Shown here: positions 1 to 4,712 of the stretch, piece after piece
Numbering within the stretch: the first letter of the stretch is position 1
How the letters are laid out: each line of letters begins with the position of its first letter
Assembly: GCA_030067055.1 (NCBI GenBank)
Contig: JASJAL010000421.1
Span: forward strand, 1 to 7,427
Direction: 5' to 3'
Length of the DNA: 7,427 nt
From: Kiloniellales bacterium
GTDB lineage: Bacteria > Pseudomonadota > Alphaproteobacteria > Kiloniellales > JAKSBE01
Translations under genes and position numbers: made by a program
The notes under the pieces: model-generated
The model's input: the letters and a program-made list of their open reading frames with translations, nothing else
What the model was told of the DNA's origin: nothing
Database searches by the model: none

Positions 1-2757
1 GTGGTCAACAGCCAGATCGGCTTGCGCGAAGCCTCGTTCCGGGTCGCGGTTCAGGACGGGGAGCTGACCGGGCCCTTGAGCGCGGTCGTCGCAGAGGTCC
101 CCTTCAAGGGTGAACTCCGCCTCGCTGGCGAGGGCGACGAGCCGAAGGTCGAGGTGTCCCTGGCAGCCGAACAGAGCGATATCGGCGGATTGCTGTCCCT
201 CCTGACCCGCGCCGAAGGGGTCGAGGGCGCCTTTGAGGTCGCCGAGCTCGCGGTCTCGGCGCGGGGCGAGTCGATCCGCTCGCTGGTCTCAACCACGGAG
301 CTGCGCGTCGTCCTCGCGGGTGCGGCGCTGTCCTACGGCCACGATACGGGGGAGCAGCCGGTCGATTTCACCCTCGACCGCTTCGACATTCTCTTCGCCG
401 CCGCGGGGGAGTCGCGGATCACCGCCGCCGGCTCGCTGTTGAAGGAACCCTTCTCTTTGGCGCTCGACGGCGGCACCTTCGTCGACAATTTCGTCAAACG
501 CAACTGGCCGCTCGACCTCACGGCGACTGGGGCCGGCGCGGAACTGCGACTCAGCGGGACGCTGGGCAGTCTCAGAGACGAGCCGGTCGCCGACATCGAC
601 TTCTCGATCGCAGGCGACCGTCTCGGCGACCTGTCGACCTGGCTCGGCCTGGCGCCCGAGGCGGAGGGCGCCTACGCCCTGAGGGGCAAGGTGACGCGCG
701 GCGCAGAAGGCCTGCGGATCCGCATCGACGAGGGGCGGATCCGGGACACCGTTCTCGAGGGCGACGTCGGCAGTCGGCAAGAGGGCGATACGCCAGTCAC
801 CGTCATCGAGCTGGCCGTCGGCACGCTCGACCTCGCGGGCCTGGCCGATCTCGCGCCGGAAGGGCCGGAAGATGCCGGCACCGAGGATCAAGAAGAAGCA
901 TTCGCCATCGACGTGCCGATCCTGCCGCAGGGCATCGAGCTAATCGACTCCGACATCGAGGTGACGATCGAACGCGTTGTCGCAGAGCCCCAGGATCTCA
1001 CCGAGATCGCCTTCTCCTCCCGGATCCGGGACGGCTACGTCGCCGAGGCGCCGTTGCGGGCGGTCTTCGCCGAGGCCGCCGTCGATGGCAGCCTTTCCGC
1101 CGACCTTCGGGGCGAGGTGCCCGCTTTCGGCCTCGACTTGCGCTCGACCGACGTCAATGTCGGCGACGTCTTGGCGCAGCTCGGCGTCGCGCAGGGCCTG
1201 GAGCTGACCGCGGGCGGCTTCGAGCTGAGCCTGGCGGTGCGCGGCACGACCCTGCGCGGGATCCTGGAACGCTCCGAGTTCTCGGCCGGTCTTCGCGACG
1301 GCCTGTGGCGGCTCCGCGATCCCAACACCGAGGGCACGCTCGATCTGGGAATCCCGGAAGGACGAATCGAAGCCGGGGTCGGTACGCCGATCACCTTGGC
1401 CCTGGACGGCCGGATCGACCAGACGCCGGTCAAGATCGACATCCGGACTGACAGCCTCGCCAGCTTCGCCGAGCCGAAATCGAGCCTGAGCGCGACCTTG
1501 AACGTCAAGCTGTTGAACGCCGAGCTCGAGTTCACCGGCACCACTCCCCTGCCGGTCGCGGCCCAGAACCTGCGCTTCGAGCTGGATTTCTCCGGCGAGC
1601 GGGCCAGCGACTTCGACGAACTGCTGCAGGTCTCGTTGCCGCCCTGGGGACCCTACCGGCTCTCCGGTGCCTTCGGCAGCCGCGAATCCGGCTACTTCAT
1701 CGAGGATCTTCAGCTCGGAGTCGGCAGCAGCACGCTGACCGGCAAGCTGGATCTCGACACGACGGCCGAGCGGCCGCGCCTGGATCTCGCTTTCGCCGCG
1801 CCGAAGATCCAGCTCGACGACTTCGAGACCGGCGATTGGTCGCCGGGCGAGGGCGGCGAGGTGTCGGAAGATACGACGGAGACCGGGGCGGAGGATGACG
1901 GCGATGTCGCCGAGCTGCTTTCACCGCAGGTCATGCGCAGCCTCGACGCCGCGCTCGCGGTCGAAGTGACGGAGGTCCTCTCCGGCGAGGACCGGCTCGG
2001 CAACGGTCGGCTGGAGGCCGCTCTGCAGGACGGCCGGCTGACCGTCGAGCCGATCGCGGTCGAGGTGCCCGGCGGCAAGGTTGAGGTCGGCTTCGCCCTG
2101 GAGCCGAGCGAAAGCGACATCAGCCTCGAGGCAAGGGCGAAGATCGACGGCTTCGACTACGGCGTCCTCGCCCGGCGCATCGATCCGGAATCCGAGACCG
2201 GCGGCGTGCTCAACCTCGACGTCGATATCAAGACCCGGGGCCCGGAACTGGCCGAGGCCATGGGCGGAGCCGAGGGACACATCGACTTCGGGGTCTGGCC
2301 GAAGGACCTGGAAGCCGGCCTCTTCGATCTCTGGGCGGTGAACCTTTTCACCTCGGTCCTGCCGTCCCTGGACTCGGAGGCCTCGACGGTCAACTGCCTG
2401 ATCGGCCGCTTCGTGATCGAGGACGGGATCATGCGTCCGACGGCCCTGCTGATCGACACCTCGCGCATCCAGGCCTCCGGCGACGGGACCATCGATTTCA
2501 AGAAGAACACCATCGAATTCAGCGCCGCGCCGCGGTCCAAGAGACCGCAGATGTTCAGCGCCCAGACGCCGATCCGGGTCCGGGGCCGCTTCGAGGACTT
2601 CGAACTGGGGGTGTCGACCGGGGCCCTGGCCGGCACGGTCTTCCGCATGATCACCAGCCCGGTGGTCGTGCCCTTCGAGTGGGTTTTCACCAAGAACGCC
2701 CCGGCCGACGGCGAGGAAGCCTGCCGGGAAGCCTGGGGCGACGCGGCGCAGCGCTGA
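1..2757 (+). CDS. AsmA-family envelope protein, C-terminal part (5' end outside window)
   Basis: The frame is open from the first base to a TGA at 2755-2757, giving 918 visible residues. The GTG at position 1 is probably an internal Val codon: no upstream sequence is visible, and the N-terminal membrane anchor expected of AsmA proteins is missing. The protein is a long run of short alternating beta-strand patterns, as in AsmA/TamB/YhdP-type proteins that form an elongated lipid-binding groove across the periplasm. The C-terminal third is the most diagnostic. It has the stretch DGRLTVEPIAVEVPGGKVEV (about 677-696), then NCLIGRFVIEDGIMRPTALL (798-817), a SGDGTIDFKKNTIEF segment (826-840) and a closing IRVRGRFEDFELGV block (858-871), the usual AsmA C-terminal order. 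Two acidic linkers (about 285-300 and 616-638) separate the beta-rich blocks. The family is linked to outer-membrane biogenesis and phospholipid transport; the role of this member is inferred. It converges on the TetR gene. Family call is firm, exact function is not. Confidence 0.9.
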   Translation: MVNSQIGLREASFRVAVQDGELTGPLSAVVAEVPFKGELRLAGEGDEPKVEVSLAAEQSDIGGLLSLLTRAEGVEGAFEVAELAVSARGESIRSLVSTTELRVVLAGAALSYGHDTGEQPVDFTLDRFDILFAAAGESRITAAGSLLKEPFSLALDGGTFVDNFVKRNWPLDLTATGAGAELRLSGTLGSLRDEPVADIDFSIAGDRLGDLSTWLGLAPEAEGAYALRGKVTRGAEGLRIRIDEGRIRDTVLEGDVGSRQEGDTPVTVIELAVGTLDLAGLADLAPEGPEDAGTEDQEEAFAIDVPILPQGIELIDSDIEVTIERVVAEPQDLTEIAFSSRIRDGYVAEAPLRAVFAEAAVDGSLSADLRGEVPAFGLDLRSTDVNVGDVLAQLGVAQGLELTAGGFELSLAVRGTTLRGILERSEFSAGLRDGLWRLRDPNTEGTLDLGIPEGRIEAGVGTPITLALDGRIDQTPVKIDIRTDSLASFAEPKSSLSATLNVKLLNAELEFTGTTPLPVAAQNLRFELDFSGERASDFDELLQVSLPPWGPYRLSGAFGSRESGYFIEDLQLGVGSSTLTGKLDLDTTAERPRLDLAFAAPKIQLDDFETGDWSPGEGGEVSEDTTETGAEDDGDVAELLSPQVMRSLDAALAVEVTEVLSGEDRLGNGRLEAALQDGRLTVEPIAVEVPGGKVEVGFALEPSESDISLEARAKIDGFDYGVLARRIDPESETGGVLNLDVDIKTRGPELAEAMGGAEGHIDFGVWPKDLEAGLFDLWAVNLFTSVLPSLDSEASTVNCLIGRFVIEDGIMRPTALLIDTSRIQASGDGTIDFKKNTIEFSAAPRSKRPQMFSAQTPIRVRGRFEDFELGVSTGALAGTVFRMITSPVVVPFEWVFTKNAPADGEEACREAWGDAAQR

Positions 2758-2782
2758 TTGGGTGTTTCCGCCCGGACCGGGG
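2758..2782. other. Short convergent intergenic gap without a convincing terminator
   Basis: Only 25 bases separate the stop codons of the AsmA-family gene (+) and the TetR gene (-). The gap contains a small GC dyad, CCCGGACCGGG at 2771-2781. As RNA it could form only a 3-bp stem with a 5-base loop, and no T-run follows on either strand. I therefore do not call a terminator. Transcription of one gene may run into the 3' end of the other unless Rho or a signal inside the coding regions stops it. Confidence 0.5.
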
Positions 2783-3415
2783 TCAGCCCTTGTGGCCGAC
2801 CAGCAGAGGCGTGGCCCCGCTGATCATGTCGGATACATCTAGCCCGGGCGTGACCTTGTCGTACTTGCCGTCGATCAGCAGCGAAGCCGCGCCGTGCACG
2901 AAGGTCCAGAGCTTGATGGCGATTTCGTTGGCATCCCGATCGACGCCGTGGGCGGCGCAGTACTTGCCGACCTGCTCGATCACGTAGCCGAAGCATTCGC
3001 CGCCGGTCTCCGACACCTGCTGGAAGGTCTCCATCAGGGGTGGCTGGCCGAACATCAGCCTGAACAGGCCGGGCTGCCCGGCCGCGAAGGCAACATAGGC
3101 GTGGCCCATGGCCTCGACGGCCGCCAGGCTGCCCTCACCCTGGGCTTCGACGGCACGGACGGTGTCCGCGTGCAAGCCCTCGAAACCGCGCGCCGTCACC
3201 TCCGCCAGCAACTCCTCGCGGTCCTTGAAGTGCCGGTAGGGCGCGGCCGTCGAGACCCCGGCGCGGCGGCAGGCGTCGGCGAGCGAGAAGGACTCCGCAC
3301 CGGCCTCGGCGACCAGCTGGTAGGACGCGGCGATCAGCGCCTCCCTCAGGTCGCCGTGATGGTACTTGGCCTTCTGCTGCGCCGTCGCGGCGCCGGATCT
3401 GGCGGATGACATCAT
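2783..3415 (-). CDS. TetR-family transcriptional repressor with WHG-type ligand domain
   Basis: This 210-residue protein has the normal length for a TetR-family repressor. Residues 18-30 (YHHGDLREALIAA) and the helix-turn-helix with recognition helix, DACRRAGVSTAAPYRHFKDR (47-66), form a standard N-terminal DNA-binding domain. The C-terminal half carries a QPGLFRLMFG segment (114-123) and LWTFVHGAASLLIDGKY (169-185), matching the TetR C-terminal subfamily named for its W-H-G signature; this domain normally binds a small ligand and dimerises. The start is the first of two adjacent ATG codons (3415-3413), with GGAG six bases upstream. A longer reading from 3490 would begin inside the operator region and lacks a Shine-Dalgarno sequence. 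The gene is divergent from the adaptor-pump operon, the classic position for a local autoregulated efflux repressor. The target dyads lie at 3444-3509. The inducer cannot be deduced. Confidence 0.93.
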   Translation of the reverse strand: MMSSARSGAATAQQKAKYHHGDLREALIAASYQLVAEAGAESFSLADACRRAGVSTAAPYRHFKDREELLAEVTARGFEGLHADTVRAVEAQGEGSLAAVEAMGHAYVAFAAGQPGLFRLMFGQPPLMETFQQVSETGGECFGYVIEQVGKYCAAHGVDRDANEIAIKLWTFVHGAASLLIDGKYDKVTPGLDVSDMISGATPLLVGHKG

Positions 3416-3421
3416 CCAATT

Positions 3422-3425
3422 CTCC
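3422..3425 (-). promoter_or_regulatory. Ribosome binding site of the TetR gene
   Basis: On the minus strand the sequence reads GGAG, then six bases (AATTGG), then ATG at 3415-3413. This favours the 210-residue start over the upstream in-frame ATG at 3490. The second ATG (3412-3410) would have a nine-base spacing and is possible but less well placed. Confidence 0.75.
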
Positions 3426-3443
3426 GTTTCGCCGGTAAAAGGA

Positions 3444-3449
3444 ATGTTA
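3444..3449 (-). promoter_or_regulatory. Predicted -10 box of the TetR promoter
   Basis: Read on the minus strand this hexamer is TAACAT (4 of 6 matches to TATAAT). It lies 17 bases from the shared TTGCAA hexamer at 3467-3472. Transcription would start near 3437, giving a leader of roughly 20 bases that includes the GGAG site. The box is inside dyad 1, so repressor binding there would block it, consistent with autoregulation. Prediction by eye only. Confidence 0.5.
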
Positions 3450-3462
3450 GCTCGGCTAACTT
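3444..3462. promoter_or_regulatory. Operator dyad 1 (putative TetR-type binding site)
   Basis: The 19-base site ATGTTAGCTCGGCTAACTT contains a perfect inverted repeat, GTTAGC-TCG-GCTAAC (3446-3460), centred at 3453. It is the most symmetrical of three related dyads in the 137-base divergent gap. Its length and symmetry suit a TetR dimer. It overlaps the predicted -10 box of the repressor's own promoter, so it is the likely autoregulatory site. Confidence 0.75.
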
Positions 3463-3466
3463 GCCC

Positions 3467-3472
3467 TTGCAA
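3467..3472. promoter_or_regulatory. Shared palindromic -35 hexamer (TTGCAA) for divergent promoters
   Basis: TTGCAA is its own reverse complement, so it reads as the same -35-like hexamer on both strands (4 of 6 matches to TTGACA). On the + strand it is 17 bases from TATGTT (3490-3495). On the - strand it is 17 bases from TAACAT (3449-3444). If both are real promoters, RNA polymerase could occupy only one direction at a time. This is inferred from sequence, not from mapped start sites. Confidence 0.5.
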
Positions 3473-3490
3473 AGTTAGACAGACTAACAT
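3472..3490. promoter_or_regulatory. Operator dyad 2 (putative TetR-type binding site)
   Basis: AAGTTAGACAGACTAACAT holds the inverted repeat GTTAG-N5-CTAAC (3474-3478 and 3484-3488), centred at 3481, with the same arm-to-arm spacing as dyad 1. It fills the spacer between the -35 hexamer and the -10 box of the predicted efflux promoter and touches both. A bound repressor would exclude RNA polymerase from that promoter. It directly abuts dyad 3. Confidence 0.75.
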
Positions 3491-3495
3491 ATGTT
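3490..3495 (+). promoter_or_regulatory. Predicted -10 box of the adaptor-pump operon promoter
   Basis: TATGTT (4 of 6 matches to TATAAT) lies 17 bases downstream of TTGCAA at 3467-3472. The transcript would start near 3502, leaving a leader of about 50 bases before the ATG at 3553. The box straddles the junction of dyads 2 and 3. Predicted by eye; alternative hexamers in this AT-richer stretch cannot be excluded. Confidence 0.5.
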
Positions 3496-3509
3496 AGCGC
3501 AAGTAACAT
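3491..3509. promoter_or_regulatory. Operator dyad 3 (putative TetR-type binding site, imperfect)
   Basis: ATGTTAGCGCAAGTAACAT has perfect outer arms ATGTTA (3491-3496) and TAACAT (3504-3509), centred at 3500. In the GTTAG-N5-CTAAC consensus the right arm is GTAAC, with one mismatch. It follows dyad 2 with no gap, so the two centres are 19 bases apart. It covers the -10 box and predicted start site of the efflux promoter. It may be a weaker or cooperative site. Confidence 0.65.
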
Positions 3510-3539
3510 CGTGCAAGGCCCGGTCGCACTTGAGTTCAC

Positions 3540-3544
3540 GAGGA
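3540..3544 (+). promoter_or_regulatory. Ribosome binding site of the adaptor gene
   Basis: GAGGA ends eight bases before the ATG at 3553. The alternative in-frame GTG at 3511 lies just downstream of the predicted transcription start and has no purine-rich site in front of it. The RBS therefore decides the start at 3553 and shortens the protein by 14 residues relative to the longest reading. Confidence 0.7.
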
Positions 3545-3552
3545 TAGGCGAA

Positions 3553-4707
3553 ATGGACAGCTCGGGAAAAGCCGCAAGATCCGGACGAGGCAGCGGATCG
3601 CTCCTACGCGGGGCTCTGCTGGGGCTGACCGGCGTCGGCTTCCTCGGACTGATGGGCGGGGGCATCGCCGCGCTGCATCTGCGCGCGGCCGCCGAGGCGC
3701 CGGCGGCCGCGAACCCGCCGGTCCGGGTCGCCGTCGAGCCGATCCGCCTGGAGAGCGGCTACAGTGTCACCGAGCGCTTCGCCGGACGGCTGGAGCCGGC
3801 CCGGGAGACCCGCCTCGCCTTCGAGCGCGCCGGGCTGGTCATGGCGGTGCTCTTCGAGGAGGGCGATCGGGTCGCCCGGGGCGAGGTCGTCGCCCGCCTG
3901 GACACGGCCAAGCTCGAGGCCGAGCAGGACCGGCTCCGGGCCCAGCGCCGTGAGCTGCAGGCCCAGGAAGCCCTGGCCAAGGCGACCCTGGAGCGCCAGG
4001 AAACCCTTGCCACCCAGGGCTGGCAGACCGAGCAGCGCTACGACGAGGCCCGCTTCGGCCTGGCGGAGATCGGCGCGGCCATCGAACGGGTCGACGCCGC
4101 CATCGCCTCGGTCGAAGTCGATATCGGCAAGTCGGTGCTCACCGCACCCTATGCCGGTGGGATCGCCGCGCGCTGGGTCGACGAAGGCGCGGTGGTCGAC
4201 GCCGGCACCCCGGTGGTCGAGCTGCTGGAATCCGACGCCCGGCAGCTGCGTGTGGGGGTCTCGGTCGCGGCGGCCAAGGCCCTGGAGGAGGGTCAGCTCT
4301 ATCGCCTCGACGCCGATGGGCGCCGCCTGGACGGCCGCCTGATCGCCAAGCGACCCGACCTGCAGACGGGGACCCGGACGGTCACCGCCCTGTTCGAGCT
4401 TCGCGGCGGCGCGGACCTGCCCTTCGGCGAGATCGTCGAACTTCTGCTCGAGCGCCAGGTCCCGAGCGAAGGCGCCTGGTTGCCTTTGCCGGCGCTGAGC
4501 GAAGGCCGCAAGGGCCTGTGGTCGGTGCTGACCGTCGTCGAGCGCGACGGCGAAACCTCGGTCGCCCGGGAAGCCGTCGAAATCCTGCACCTGGAGGAGG
4601 GCCGTGCCTTCGTGCGCGGGACCTTCACCGAAGGTGCGAGGGTCGTGCTCAGCGGGACCAACCGCGTCATTCCGGGGCAAAGAGTCGCCCTCGCGGCCCA
4701 GGAGTAG
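3553..4707 (+). CDS. RND efflux periplasmic adaptor subunit (membrane fusion protein, HlyD/AcrA family)
   Basis: This 384-residue protein is a typical periplasmic adaptor linking an RND pump to an outer-membrane channel. An N-terminal hydrophobic segment (about 17-43) follows a short basic region. No Cys lipobox is visible, so it is probably anchored by an uncleaved signal helix rather than as a lipoprotein. The first lipoyl half, with FAGRLEPARETRLAFERAG (76-94) and VLFEEGDRVARGEVVARLDT (99-118), leads into a helical hairpin rich in Glu, Arg, Gln and Ala (about 119-193). The second lipoyl half starts at LTAPYAGGIAARWVDEGAVV (196-215). A beta-barrel region (about 230-303) and a membrane-proximal domain ending in VVLSGTNRVIPGQRVAL (364-380) complete the family's domain order. 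The start is the ATG with GAGGA eight bases upstream. The pump gene follows after five bases, so both are probably one transcript under TetR control. Substrate unknown. Confidence 0.94.
   Translation: MDSSGKAARSGRGSGSLLRGALLGLTGVGFLGLMGGGIAALHLRAAAEAPAAANPPVRVAVEPIRLESGYSVTERFAGRLEPARETRLAFERAGLVMAVLFEEGDRVARGEVVARLDTAKLEAEQDRLRAQRRELQAQEALAKATLERQETLATQGWQTEQRYDEARFGLAEIGAAIERVDAAIASVEVDIGKSVLTAPYAGGIAARWVDEGAVVDAGTPVVELLESDARQLRVGVSVAAAKALEEGQLYRLDADGRRLDGRLIAKRPDLQTGTRTVTALFELRGGADLPFGEIVELLLERQVPSEGAWLPLPALSEGRKGLWSVLTVVERDGETSVAREAVEILHLEEGRAFVRGTFTEGARVVLSGTNRVIPGQRVALAAQE
4700..4704 (+). promoter_or_regulatory. Ribosome binding site of the RND pump gene
   Basis: AGGAG lies in the last codons of the adaptor gene, directly before its TAG stop (4705-4707) and eight bases before the pump's ATG at 4713. 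Ribosomes ending the adaptor would cover this site, consistent with coupled translation of the two subunits. Confidence 0.75.
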
Positions 4708-4712
4708 GTCCG

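Noticed and set aside
1..3. GTG at the first base as the true start of the AsmA-family gene
   Set aside because: There is no upstream sequence to judge a ribosome site. The protein lacks the expected N-terminal membrane anchor and begins mid-pattern in a beta-strand region.
2771..2781. CCCGGACCGGG dyad as a bidirectional terminator
   Set aside because: The feasible stem is only three base pairs and no T-run follows on either strand.
2157..2996. 279-codon - strand frame running across the AsmA gene end and into the TetR gene
   Set aside because: It overlaps two well-supported genes in other frames, is Arg/Ser/Pro-rich and matches no family.
3499..3517. Short direct repeat GCAAG at 3499-3503 and 3513-3517
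   Set aside because: Five bases recurring once within 20 is too likely by chance, and it does not fit the GTTAG-N5-CTAAC operator pattern.
3604..4680. 358-codon open frame on the - strand opposite the adaptor gene
   Set aside because: It is a compositional shadow of the adaptor gene, with no domain and no separate ribosome site or promoter that I could see.
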